DNA of 64,000 bases from Chryseobacterium sp. PMSZPI (GTDB lineage Bacteria > Bacteroidota > Bacteroidia > Flavobacteriales > Weeksellaceae), in contig NZ_PIZV01000074.1 of NCBI RefSeq assembly GCF_002835665.1, positions 85,508 to 149,507 of the forward strand. The letters are read 5' to 3'. The notes beneath the pieces were generated by a model. That model did not search any database. It worked only from the letters and a program-made list of their open reading frames with translations, and was not told the DNA's origin. The position numbers and the translations under genes are program-made. Shown piece after piece: positions 48,485-57,039 of this stretch (position 1 is its first letter; every line of letters starts with the position of its first letter).

Positions 48485-48796
48485 ATTAATGTAATTTTAT
48501 TCTTTTTCAATAGGTTACTTTCCCTGTATGAGAGAGAAAACGTAATTTACTTACATCAAAAAACGTTCCTATAATCCATAAACAGGGATAATTTTGATCT
48601 TAAAATCAAGTGATTTTATCACTTTCAATTTAAGAAAAAATAGATTCTATTTTCTCGGTTTTTTCGGGAAAAAATTGTATTTCACTTAAAATAGAATGAT
48701 TCTAAACAAAAGAACGAAAGATTTTAAATCCTTAAAGGACTAAAATCTTTCATTCATATAATTTTCAACAGTCTTTCGACCTATGTTTCAATTGTA
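48485..48796. other. gene-free gap between the two aconitase genes
   Basis: 312 bases, AT-rich, without a credible ORF. Its only clear structure is the inverted repeat at 48716-48751, described separately. A promoter for the downstream aconitase is likely here, but I see no confident -7/-33 pair. Confidence 0.5.
48716..48751 (-). terminator. hairpin downstream of acnB
   Basis: GAAAGATTTTA (48716-48726) pairs with TAAAATCTTTC (48741-48751), and TCC/GGA pair inside. On the minus strand it follows the acnB stop by 46 bases and is followed by GTTCTTTTG, a weak T-tract. It could end most acnB transcripts. Confidence 0.6.
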
Positions 48797-51580
48797 TTAG
48801 TGAGCGCTTGTACTTGTTAATTCTTTGATAGAAGGTACAAAAGTAGTAAGGTCAATTCCTTCAACAGCTGCTTTATATTCTTCGATGCTTGGAATTCTTC
48901 CGATGATCGCAGAAAGAACAACTACAGGTGTTGAAGCCAATAAAGACTCTCCTTTTTTACGTTCAGAATCTTCTACAACTCTTCCTTGGAAAAGACGTGT
49001 TGAAGTAGCTAAAACAGTATCTCCTTTCGCTGCTTTTTCCTGGTTACCCATACAAAGGTTACATCCAGGACGCTCAAGGTACATTACATTTTCATATTGT
49101 GTACGAGCTTCACCTTTTGGAGCATTGTCATTAAATTCAAAACCTGAATATTTCTCTAATAATTCCCAATCTCCTTCAGCTTTTAACTCATCAATAATGT
49201 TGTAAGTAGGAGCTGCTACAACCAGAGGAGCGCTGAATTCTACTTTACCATTTTGTTTTTCAAGGTTTCTCAACATCTGAGAAACGATCTTAAGGTCTCC
49301 TTTGTGAACCATACAAGATCCTACGAAACTAAGGTCTACTTTTTTCTCACCACCATAGTAAGAAAGATCTCTGATGGTATCGTGAGTATATCTCTTAGAA
49401 ACATCATCATTGTTTACATCCGGGTCAGCAATCATAGGTTCTACGATTACGTCAAGATCTACAACAACTTCAGCGTAATATTTAGCATTAGCATCTGGAG
49501 TAAGCGCTGGTTTTTCACCTGACTTGATCTCTTCAATTCTCTTATTAGCTTTGTCAATTAATCCCTGAAGAACTTTGTTGTGGTTATCCATTCCTTTGTC
49601 GATCATGATCTGAATTCTGCCTTTAGCAATTTCCAATGATTCGATTAGAGTGTTGTCTTCAGAAATGTTGATAGACGCTTTTGCCTTCATTTCAGCAGTC
49701 CAGTCTGTAAATGTGAATGCCTGGTCAGCAGGAAGAGTTCCAATGTGAACCTCAATGATTCTTCCCTGGAATACGTTCTCTCCTCCGAATTGCTTCAACA
49801 TCTGAGCCTGAGTAGCGTGAACCACATCACGGAAATCCATGTGAGGCTTCATTTCACCTTTGAACGTTACTTTTACAGATTCCGGGATTGGCATTGAAGC
49901 TTCACCAGTCGCTAATGCAAGAGCAACCGTTCCAGAGTCAGCTCCGAAAGCAACACCTTTAGACATTCTTGTGTGAGAGTCACCACCAATGATGATCGCC
50001 CACTCGTCTACAGTGATATCGTTAAGAACTTTGTGAATAACGTCAGTCATTGAGTGGTATTCACCTTTCGGGTCACGAGCTGTGATCAAACCGAAGTCGT
50101 TCATGAATTTCATTAGCTTAGGAATGTTAGCCTGAGCTTTTTTATCCCAAACTGAAGCCGTGTGGCATCCTGATTGGTATGCACCGTCAACAACTGGAGA
50201 AATTACAGTAGCAGCCATGGATTCAAGCTCCTGAGAAGTCATAAGACCTGTCGTATCCTGAGAACCAACAATGTTTACCTGTACACGAACGTCAGAACCA
50301 GCATGTAATACTTTTCCTGGTGTAGTTCCTACAGCGTTTCTGTTGAAGATTTTTTCAACGGCTGTAAGACCTTGTCCTTCGTGTGAAATTTCTTTTGATG
50401 GAGCAAAAACAACCGGAGCTTCTACTCCTAAAGTCTGTGCTGCAAATGTCTGTAACTTCTTACCAAATACGATTGCGTAAGATCCTCCAGCCTTGATGAA
50501 TTCCATCTTTTGTGGAGTGAAAGACTTCGTAAGGTCAATCAGTTCCTGATCTCCGTTATATAATTTCTTTTCTTTTGTATTAATAGTTAAAACAGTTCCT
50601 GTAGCTACAGAATAAGCCTCTTCAAGAACGATGTCTCCATTTTCGTTACGAACAGGGTTTCCGTTTTCGTCAACTTTCTTCACCCAGTTCTTAAGGTCAA
50701 CACCAATACCTCCGGTAACATCAACTGTAGTAAGGAAGATTGGAGAAATACCGTTTGTTCCTCCTACAATTGGAGCAATGTTTACAAATGGTACATAAGG
50801 ACTCGCTTGTTTACCAGTCCATAAAGCCACGTTATTTACCCCTGACATTCTGGATGAACCTACACCCATTGTTCCTTTTTCGGCGATAAGCATGACGCTT
50901 GCATCAGGATGTTGTGCCTGTAAAGCTTTGATTTCTTCCTGAGCTTCAGGAGTAATCATACATTTACCGTGAAGTTCACGGTCTGATCTTGAGTGAGCCT
51001 GGTTACCCGGAGAAAGCAAATCGGTAGAAATGTCTCCTTCACCGGCGATATAAGTAACTACTTTGATTTCTTCAGCTACTTCAGGCAGTTTAGTGAAGAA
51101 TTCAGCTTTTGCGTAGCTTTCTAAAATTTCTTTAGCGATTGCATTTCCGCTGTTGTATGCCTCTTTTAAACGGTTCGTGTCCGCTTCATAAAGGAAAACC
51201 TGAGTTTTAAGAACTTCTGCAGCTTGTTGAGCAATGGCAATATCGTTACCTAAAGCTAAGTCTAATAATACTTCGATGGATTTACCTCCTTTCATATGAG
51301 ATAATAATTCGAAAGCAAAAGCTTGTGAGATTTCTTCTACTACGGATTCACCTAGAATGATCTCTTTTAAAAATTTAGCTTTTACACCGGCTGCACTTGT
51401 CGTACCTGGAAGGGTGTTGTAGATGAAAAACTTAAGAGAGTCTGCTCGATCTGCATTACCAGTGTCTTTGATTTGTGCGATGATTTCGCTTAGTAATTCA
51501 GCACCATCAATTGGCTTTGGATGTAGCCCCTGGCTTTTTCTTTCTTCAATCTCTTTAATGTAATCCTTATAAATATTCAT
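48797..51580 (-). CDS. acnB: bifunctional aconitate hydratase 2 / 2-methylisocitrate dehydratase
   Basis: 927-residue AcnB. The N-terminal HEAT-like domain (MNIYKDYIKEIEERKSQGLHPKPIDGAELL) is the mark of AcnB and is absent from other aconitases. Cluster Cys residues lie in VGSCMVHKGDLKI and RPGCNLCMGNQEKAA near the C-terminus. It can also hydrate 2-methylaconitate in propionate breakdown, but no prp genes are near. A short perfect palindrome lies about 90 bases upstream. Confidence 0.96.
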   Translation of the reverse strand: MNIYKDYIKEIEERKSQGLHPKPIDGAELLSEIIAQIKDTGNADRADSLKFFIYNTLPGTTSAAGVKAKFLKEIILGESVVEEISQAFAFELLSHMKGGKSIEVLLDLALGNDIAIAQQAAEVLKTQVFLYEADTNRLKEAYNSGNAIAKEILESYAKAEFFTKLPEVAEEIKVVTYIAGEGDISTDLLSPGNQAHSRSDRELHGKCMITPEAQEEIKALQAQHPDASVMLIAEKGTMGVGSSRMSGVNNVALWTGKQASPYVPFVNIAPIVGGTNGISPIFLTTVDVTGGIGVDLKNWVKKVDENGNPVRNENGDIVLEEAYSVATGTVLTINTKEKKLYNGDQELIDLTKSFTPQKMEFIKAGGSYAIVFGKKLQTFAAQTLGVEAPVVFAPSKEISHEGQGLTAVEKIFNRNAVGTTPGKVLHAGSDVRVQVNIVGSQDTTGLMTSQELESMAATVISPVVDGAYQSGCHTASVWDKKAQANIPKLMKFMNDFGLITARDPKGEYHSMTDVIHKVLNDITVDEWAIIIGGDSHTRMSKGVAFGADSGTVALALATGEASMPIPESVKVTFKGEMKPHMDFRDVVHATQAQMLKQFGGENVFQGRIIEVHIGTLPADQAFTFTDWTAEMKAKASINISEDNTLIESLEIAKGRIQIMIDKGMDNHNKVLQGLIDKANKRIEEIKSGEKPALTPDANAKYYAEVVVDLDVIVEPMIADPDVNNDDVSKRYTHDTIRDLSYYGGEKKVDLSFVGSCMVHKGDLKIVSQMLRNLEKQNGKVEFSAPLVVAAPTYNIIDELKAEGDWELLEKYSGFEFNDNAPKGEARTQYENVMYLERPGCNLCMGNQEKAAKGDTVLATSTRLFQGRVVEDSERKKGESLLASTPVVVLSAIIGRIPSIEEYKAAVEGIDLTTFVPSIKELTSTSAH

Positions 51581-51668
51581 AATAGAAGTCTTTCAATATT
51601 AAAGGTAGAATATTCGCTGTTCTTTACGGGTCTGTATAAATACAATTAATGACATTTTGAGATCTCGC

Positions 51669-51683
51669 ATGTTGATGCAACAT
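51669..51683. promoter_or_regulatory. perfect palindrome upstream of acnB
   Basis: ATGTTG-ATG-CAACAT has six-base perfect arms and a 3-base centre, and lies in the 281-base divergent gap between acnB and the WG-repeat gene. It may be an operator; no cognate protein is known. Confidence 0.35.
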
Positions 51684-51822
51684 TAACCCAATAAGGTCAG
51701 CATAATCTACACTCTTTTTTAAAAGTTTTTTAAATTATTAAACAATTCAAAATGTTCCCCAAAATTACGAAATTTTACTATTTTATGAGAATGAATTTAT
51801 TTAGATTCTTTATAAATATGAA

Positions 51823-51854
51823 TTTGATAATTTCTATTTTTGGCCGTAATTTTG
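51823..51854 (+). promoter_or_regulatory. promoter of the WG-repeat gene
   Basis: TTTG (51823-51826), a 20-base spacer and TAATTTTG (51847-51854) fit the Bacteroidota consensus. The -7 box ends 7 bases before ATG 51862. A second box, TATTTTTG at 51835-51842, lies nearby. Confidence 0.65.
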
Positions 51855-51861
51855 CAGACAA

Positions 51862-52641
51862 ATGATGAATATGAAAAATATCCTGAATGTTTTATGCGTT
51901 TTTATTTCTGTTTTTGTTTTATCACAGACCAAAGCTGTGAAGAAAATTACTATTAAAAATGTTGCGAAAACCAGTATAAAAAAGGGAGATGGAACGGTTA
52001 AAACAAATCCTGATTTAGTAACGATCAACAAGGAACTTCCCGTTTTGATTCCTAAGAAAAAAGATGGGAAATTCGGATATGTTAATCAAAAAGGAAAATT
52101 CATTATCCAACCGGAATATCATATTGCCGTATTTTTTTATGAAGATTGTAATCTTTTGAACTCCCCTAATGAAAAAGTTAGAAAATTTGGAACTAAAAAC
52201 TATGCGACAGTAGAAAAAGATATGATCTCTTACAGGATTGATCATACAGGTAAAAGAGTCTATCAATTCAAAGATTCGGATTTTGGAAAATGTAAATTTG
52301 AAGAATACAAACAGCAGCTGTTTCAAGCTTATGTCTTGAATGGCTTTTACGGAGTTATCGAAAAATCAAAATTTGTAAATGAGGCGGATTATAGACAATT
52401 TCAGATTTATCCCCAGTATCAGTACCTCTACATTATGGAAGGAGATGATGTTTCCAATCCGATGATTGTAGTGTCCAATAATGATAAATTTGGAGTGATT
52501 GATGTGCATAACAATATTATTATTCCTTTTGAATATTCTAATATCAAAAGAAATTTCAGCTGGAAATTAGGTAAGATGTTTGAAGTGACAAAAGACGGAA
52601 AAGAATATTATTACATTGACGCACACAATAAAACATATTAG
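51862..52641 (+). CDS. WG repeat-containing protein
   Basis: 259-residue secreted or periplasmic protein with a Sec signal (MKNILNVLCVFISVFVLSQT) and repeats of the WG type: DGKFGYVNQKGKFIIQPEYH, NGFYGVIEKSKFV and NDKFGVIDVHNNIIIPFEYS. WG repeats are short beta-hairpin units of unknown function common in Bacteroidota. ATGs at 51862, 51865 and 51871 are all possible starts; MKNIL at 51871 gives the most usual signal peptide. Confidence 0.88.
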   Translation: MMNMKNILNVLCVFISVFVLSQTKAVKKITIKNVAKTSIKKGDGTVKTNPDLVTINKELPVLIPKKKDGKFGYVNQKGKFIIQPEYHIAVFFYEDCNLLNSPNEKVRKFGTKNYATVEKDMISYRIDHTGKRVYQFKDSDFGKCKFEEYKQQLFQAYVLNGFYGVIEKSKFVNEADYRQFQIYPQYQYLYIMEGDDVSNPMIVVSNNDKFGVIDVHNNIIIPFEYSNIKRNFSWKLGKMFEVTKDGKEYYYIDAHNKTY

Positions 52642-52779
52642 GAAATGGGGAATAGAGTAATATTTTTAATAACTCAAATTTTTTGTCATATTTTCTATTC
52701 GTTCTATTCCTTTTCATATACCACATTTACAGCATTTTGAGTTATGAATCCTGTTTTCCTACATCTCATATATTTTTTG

Positions 52780-52787
52780 TAATTTTG
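52780..52787 (+). promoter_or_regulatory. -7 box of the second TPP riboswitch transcript
   Basis: TAATTTTG is a perfect TAnnTTTG box. Transcription would begin at about 52793, just before the aptamer, as for the thi operon. Confidence 0.55.
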
Positions 52788-52794
52788 TGATTGA

Positions 52795-52866
52795 AATAAA
52801 GGGGTGCTTTAACAGGCTGAGATTATACCCAATGAACCTGGAACAGGTAATGCTGTTTAGGGACGT
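52795..52866 (+). promoter_or_regulatory. TPP riboswitch before a TonB-dependent receptor
   Basis: Conserved segments in order: GGGGTGC, GGCTGAGATTATACCC, GAACCTG, AACAGGTAATGCTGTT and TAGGGA. The P4/P5 arm is shorter than in the thiS riboswitch. The P1 outer pairing is weak; AATAAAGGGG (52795-52804) complements CCCCTTTTATT (52907-52917), seven bases before the ATG, with one bulged T. A small hairpin lies between. Confidence 0.85.
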
Positions 52867-52923
52867 CGGCTCTACAGGAGCTGAACTTGTATAATATCTT
52901 ATCGATCCCCTTTTATTCATTAA

Positions 52924-55062
52924 ATGTCAAAGATTTATAGAATGAAAGGTTTATTTTTTTTAGGGCTTAGCATAGGCTCTGTTGCCTTTATCCAGGCTCA
53001 AAATAAAGATTCTCTGAGTGTCAGGGAAATAGATGCGGTCAATTTTACTAAAAGACTTCCCGTTGCAAAGGAAATTATTAATGTTCAGAAAGATTTGGAT
53101 GGTAAAAACCTGGGACAGGATCTTCCGATTCTCTTAAAAAATCAAACTTCAGTGATCTCTACTTCAGATGCCGGTAATGGTGTTGGGTATACAGGATTCA
53201 GAATTCGTGGGGTAGCCGGTAGAGGAATCAATGTGATGATGAATGGCGTTCCGTATAATGATTCTGAAAGTCAGGGAACCTTCTTTGTAAATGTTCCGGA
53301 TTTGACAAGTTCAGCATCTCAAATTGTTATTCAAAGAGGAGTAGGAACATCTAATAACGGAGTTTCAGCGTTTGGAGCAAGTATCAATGTAATTTCTAAA
53401 GAACCGGAAGACAAAATGTATTTCAAAACGGATGATAGCTATGGTTCTTTTAATACTTATAAATATTCAGCGGAAGTAGGAAGCGGAAAATTCTGGAAAA
53501 ACAGACTGTCTGTAATGGGACGATATACCCATATTCAATCGGATGGATATATTGACAGAGCTTCTTCTAAATTGAATTCATATAACTTTACAGCCTTATT
53601 TGAAGAAAAGAAAACGAAAATTCGTTTTATGGCTTTTGGAGGTAAGGAAAAAACGTATCAGGCCTGGAACGGAATTGATAGAAAAACATGGGAGACTGAC
53701 CCAAAATTTAATTATTCCGGAGCAATCTATGATGCAGACTGGAAAAATATCATAGGCTTTTATGATAATGAAACGGATAATTACAGACAAAATCATTATC
53801 AATTGCTTTGGGAACAAGGTATCAATGACAGATGGAATCTGGAAACTACGTTGCATTATACTAAGGGAAAAGGGTATTACGAAAATTATAAGCAAGGAGA
53901 TCCTTTTGCAAGATATAACTTACCCAATATTGATGAAAATGGCCAGATCACCAAATCTTCCGACTTTATCAGAAAGAAATGGCTAAATAATGATTTCTAT
54001 GGAATTGTTTCAACGCTTTACGGAAAATTAGAATCTGTTGATCTTAATTTCGGAGCAGTGGCTAACCAATATTATGGCAGACATTATGGAAATGTTACCG
54101 GAGTTTACTTTCCGCAGATTGATGAGTATGAGTACTATAGAAATCGTTCTGTAAAAAATGAATTGGCGGCTTTTGCTAAAGCATTGTGGAGAGTCGGGGA
54201 ACGTTTTGAATTCTTTGGTGACCTTCAGATCAGAAATATAGATTATAACACCAAAATAATCACTGTAGGAGATGGAGAAGGAGGAAACCTTGACAAAAAT
54301 TGGCTATTCTTCAATCCTAAAGCCGGTGTGAATTATAAAATCGGAAACGGAAAAGTCTTTCTTTCATATGCTCATGCTCATAGAGAACCGAACAGAGACG
54401 ATCTGATGAGTGATAATAATGTGAAAGCTGAAAAACTCCACGATTTTGAAGCAGGAATTGAGAAGCAGTTTGGTATTCTATCGGTAACGGCCAATTTATA
54501 TTATATGTATTACGTTAACCAGTTGGTTTTAAATGGAGAACTGAATAATGTAGGTGCATTTATCAGAACAAACTCAGGGAAGAGCTACAGAAGAGGGATT
54601 GAAATCGGGGCCCTGGCTAAACTCTCCAAACAATGGGAATTGTCGGGAAATGTAAGCTTGAGCCAAAATAGAAATCTGGATTTTAATATCAACAATAAAA
54701 AGGAAATCAGAAACCTGGGAAATACTCAAATCTCTTTTTCACCGGATGTTATTGCAAACCTTGGACTTAAGTTTAATCCTTCAAAGAGCTTCCAGTTTGC
54801 TTTAATGAACCAATACGTAGGAAAACAATATCTGGATAACACCGAAGATAAAAATCTTCAATTGAAAGATTATTTTCTCACAGATTTTAATGCCCAATAT
54901 CAATTTAAAATTGCCAATAATGATATAGCCCTAAAGTTGTTGGTGAATAATCTTTTCAATAAAAAATACGTTAACAATGGAGCGGTGTATGATGGCGCAC
55001 CTTATTATTTTTCGCAGGCAGGAACAAACTTCATGTTTGGAATCAGTTGGAAAATTCAATAA
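52924..55062 (+). CDS. TonB-dependent receptor, probable thiamine-compound uptake
   Basis: 712-residue outer membrane receptor. Signal peptide MKGLFFLGLSIGSVAFIQAQ (the start may be ATG 52924 or the in-frame ATG 52942), then plug (YTGFRIRGVAGRGINVMMNGVPYNDSESQGTFFVN, QIVIQRGVGTSNNGVSAFGASINV) and barrel ending in a strand finishing FGISWKIQ. Its TPP riboswitch links it to thiamine status; such TonB receptors in Bacteroidota are predicted to import thiamine or its precursors. The ligand is inferred from regulation only. Confidence 0.93.
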   Translation: MSKIYRMKGLFFLGLSIGSVAFIQAQNKDSLSVREIDAVNFTKRLPVAKEIINVQKDLDGKNLGQDLPILLKNQTSVISTSDAGNGVGYTGFRIRGVAGRGINVMMNGVPYNDSESQGTFFVNVPDLTSSASQIVIQRGVGTSNNGVSAFGASINVISKEPEDKMYFKTDDSYGSFNTYKYSAEVGSGKFWKNRLSVMGRYTHIQSDGYIDRASSKLNSYNFTALFEEKKTKIRFMAFGGKEKTYQAWNGIDRKTWETDPKFNYSGAIYDADWKNIIGFYDNETDNYRQNHYQLLWEQGINDRWNLETTLHYTKGKGYYENYKQGDPFARYNLPNIDENGQITKSSDFIRKKWLNNDFYGIVSTLYGKLESVDLNFGAVANQYYGRHYGNVTGVYFPQIDEYEYYRNRSVKNELAAFAKALWRVGERFEFFGDLQIRNIDYNTKIITVGDGEGGNLDKNWLFFNPKAGVNYKIGNGKVFLSYAHAHREPNRDDLMSDNNVKAEKLHDFEAGIEKQFGILSVTANLYYMYYVNQLVLNGELNNVGAFIRTNSGKSYRRGIEIGALAKLSKQWELSGNVSLSQNRNLDFNINNKKEIRNLGNTQISFSPDVIANLGLKFNPSKSFQFALMNQYVGKQYLDNTEDKNLQLKDYFLTDFNAQYQFKIANNDIALKLLVNNLFNKKYVNNGAVYDGAPYYFSQAGTNFMFGISWKIQ

Positions 55063-55179
55063 TCAAAGGACAGGCAAAATTGTAAATAAAGTTGAAAAGA
55101 TAAATAAAGGAATTTTCAAATTTGTCTTGAAAGAGATTAGGTATAATGAATGGTAAACCTGATTTAATATAAAATAATT

Positions 55180-55206
55180 AAAAGACTGCTTCGGTAGTCT
55201 TTTTTT
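55180..55206 (+). terminator. rho-independent terminator after the TonB receptor gene
   Basis: AAAAGACT (55180-55187) pairs with AGTCTTTT (55196-55203), TTCG tetraloop-like centre, followed by a T-run. Confidence 0.88.
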
Positions 55207-55244
55207 ATATCAAATTAATATCTTAAAAAGTCATGAAAAAGTTA

Positions 55245-55252
55245 TAAATTTG
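55245..55252 (+). promoter_or_regulatory. -7 box close to a start codon
   Basis: TAAATTTG, a perfect TAnnTTTG box, ends 7 bases before ATG 55260, so the transcript should be leaderless or nearly so. Confidence 0.55.
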
Positions 55253-55259
55253 CCACCAA

Positions 55260-56000
55260 ATGAATATTTCAGCATACATTTTAGAATACTTGAAACAATT
55301 CGGAACTGCCACAGTTCCAGGCTTTGGTGTGTTTTCTCTGAAAAATTCTAAGGCAATTATCAACTCTGAGAACGGAAGTATTTTACCTCCGGCCAGCCAG
55401 ATTGATTTTACGATTGATTATGAAGTGAAGTCTGAAGAATTAACAGCCTTTATAGCCAATCAAAAACAGATGTCTTTAGAAGCTTCCAGAAGTGATTTAA
55501 AAATTCAGACTGATTTTTGGAAGAAAAAACTTCAGGCAGAGCAGGTTTTGGAAATTCAAAATCTGGGAACTGTTTTTATTGAAGAGGGAGATACCCATTT
55601 CAAAGGAAATAGAGTAGAATCCGGGCGTCCTGATTTTTACGGATTGGAAGAGATCAGATTTTCAGATATCAATAATGGAGAGAAAGTAACGGCTTCCGAA
55701 AGTCGTGAAAAGGATTATAAATTTAATAAATCCATCCTTTGGATTTTCCTTTTAATCATTCCGGTTCTGGGGATTCTTTACTTTGTATTTACCCAAAAAG
55801 AAACCCTTTTTGGAAAGAAATCTTTTAATGCTGTACAAACTTCTACCCATAGAATTGTAAAAGACACCGTTAAGGTTATGGTACATGCAGTACCGGTTTC
55901 GGATTCTCTGAAAAAAGATTCATTAGCAAAACCAGCCGTACAAGGAACGAAAACGGTTCCGGCTGCCAGAAACAACACTAAGAATAAATGGCAAAAATAA
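55260..56000 (+). CDS. HU-CCDC81-like, membrane-anchored protein
   Basis: 246-residue protein. The N-terminal ~115 residues match the bacterial HU-CCDC81 domain, a histone-like fold that may bind DNA or peptidoglycan: MNISAYILEYLKQFGTATVPGFGVFSLKN then LEASRSDLKIQTDFWKKKLQ. A single helix at about 158-176 (ILWIFLLIIPVLGILYFVF) and a basic, Ala/Pro-rich C-terminal tail follow. No SPOR domain is seen. It overlaps the thioesterase gene by 13 bases. Confidence 0.85.
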   Translation: MNISAYILEYLKQFGTATVPGFGVFSLKNSKAIINSENGSILPPASQIDFTIDYEVKSEELTAFIANQKQMSLEASRSDLKIQTDFWKKKLQAEQVLEIQNLGTVFIEEGDTHFKGNRVESGRPDFYGLEEIRFSDINNGEKVTASESREKDYKFNKSILWIFLLIIPVLGILYFVFTQKETLFGKKSFNAVQTSTHRIVKDTVKVMVHAVPVSDSLKKDSLAKPAVQGTKTVPAARNNTKNKWQK

Positions 56001-56542
56001 AAACAGCGTCAGAATCCCTGACCATTATGACTAATATCGTTCTTCCGAACGAAACTAATTCTTTAAGAAACCTTTTTGGTGGTGAGCTTTTAGCAAAAAT
56101 GGACAGATGTGCATCTATTTCTGCAGCAAGACACTGTGAGAGAAGAGTAGTAACAGCTTCTGTAAACCATGTTTCATTTAACCATCCGATTCCTGAAGGA
56201 GGAGTTGTGGTATTGGAATCTAAAGTTTCCCGAGCATTCTCTACTTCTATGGAGGTGTATGTGGATGTATGGTCCGATGATCCGATTAATCAGAAAAAAA
56301 TTCATACAAACTCAGGGATTTATACCTTTGTTGCCGTAGATGAATTCAACCGTCCGATTCCGATTCCGGATATGATCCCGGAAACAGAAGAAGAAAAAGA
56401 AAGATATGCTGCTGCATTCCGTAGAAAAGAACTTTCATTAATTCTTTCAGGAAGAATGAAACCTTTGGAATCTGTGGAACTTAAGAAGTTATTCCAGGAG
56501 CCTCAAGAAGAACCTCAAGCTTCTAAGAAAGATAAAAAATAA
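55988..56542 (+). CDS. acyl-CoA thioesterase (hotdog fold)
   Basis: 184-residue thioesterase hydrolysing acyl-CoA. The hotdog text is NIVLPNETNSLRNLFGGELLAKMDRCASISAARHC, then VNHVSFNHPIPEGGVVVLESKVSRAF and SGIYTFVAVDEFNRP. The catalytic Asn/Asp region lies in LFGGELLAKMD, usual for the YciA/BACH family. Starts within the previous gene; its C-terminal tail is Glu/Lys-rich. Confidence 0.92.
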   Translation: MAKIKTASESLTIMTNIVLPNETNSLRNLFGGELLAKMDRCASISAARHCERRVVTASVNHVSFNHPIPEGGVVVLESKVSRAFSTSMEVYVDVWSDDPINQKKIHTNSGIYTFVAVDEFNRPIPIPDMIPETEEEKERYAAAFRRKELSLILSGRMKPLESVELKKLFQEPQEEPQASKKDKK

Positions 56543-57034
56543 ACACAAATTACACAAATGACCGCACAAATTTTCACAAATGATTTGTGCTGCAAAAAAT
56601 GAAAAAAATGTGAGATGGATATTTCAGAAAATGATATATCAAAAATTGTTTACGAAGCAGGTTATCTGGTTCATAAAACTTTAGGTCCTGGACTTTTGGA
56701 AAGTGCTTATGAAGAGTGTATGTTTTATGAGCTTAATAAGAATGGCTTATTTGTTGAAAAACAAAAACCAATGCCGTTAATCTATGACGAAGTTAAATTA
56801 GATGTTGGTTACCGGCTGGATTTGTTGATCGAAAGGAAATTTATTTTAGAAATAAAATCTGTAGAAGCATTGAATGATATTCATTTAGCTCAAATACTTA
56901 CCTATCTTCGATTAAGCAATTGTAGACTTGGTATGTTGGTTAACTTTAATACCATTCAATTTAAAAATGGAGTAAAAAGAGTAATCAACGGTACCTTATA
57001 GTTTGTGTTATTTGTGAAATAATTCGTGTTTAAA
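56541..57034. repeat. inverted repeats flanking the GxxExxY gene
   Basis: Left arm from 56541: AAACACAAATTACACAAATG. Right arm, reverse complement of 57002-57031: AAACACGAATTATTTCACAA, then ATAACACAAA. The shared words AAACAC, AATTA and CACAAAT occur in the same order. Near the left arm, GCACAAAT (56564-56571) also pairs with ATTTGTGC (56582-56589). The gene at 56615-57001 is the only cargo. Confidence 0.6.
56615..57001 (+). CDS. GxxExxY protein
   Basis: 128-residue protein of the GxxExxY family, a PD-(D/E)xK-nuclease-like fold. The signature is in LGPGLLESAYEECMF; further on VGYRLDLLIERKFILEIKSVE gives the D-x8-ExK pattern of the nuclease fold, and HLAQILTYLRLSN, LGMLVNFN complete the family. 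Such proteins are reported within introns and beside repeats. It lies within inverted repeats here. Whether it is nuclease-active is untested. Confidence 0.88.
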   Translation: MDISENDISKIVYEAGYLVHKTLGPGLLESAYEECMFYELNKNGLFVEKQKPMPLIYDEVKLDVGYRLDLLIERKFILEIKSVEALNDIHLAQILTYLRLSNCRLGMLVNFNTIQFKNGVKRVINGTL

Positions 57035-57039
57035 TAAAA

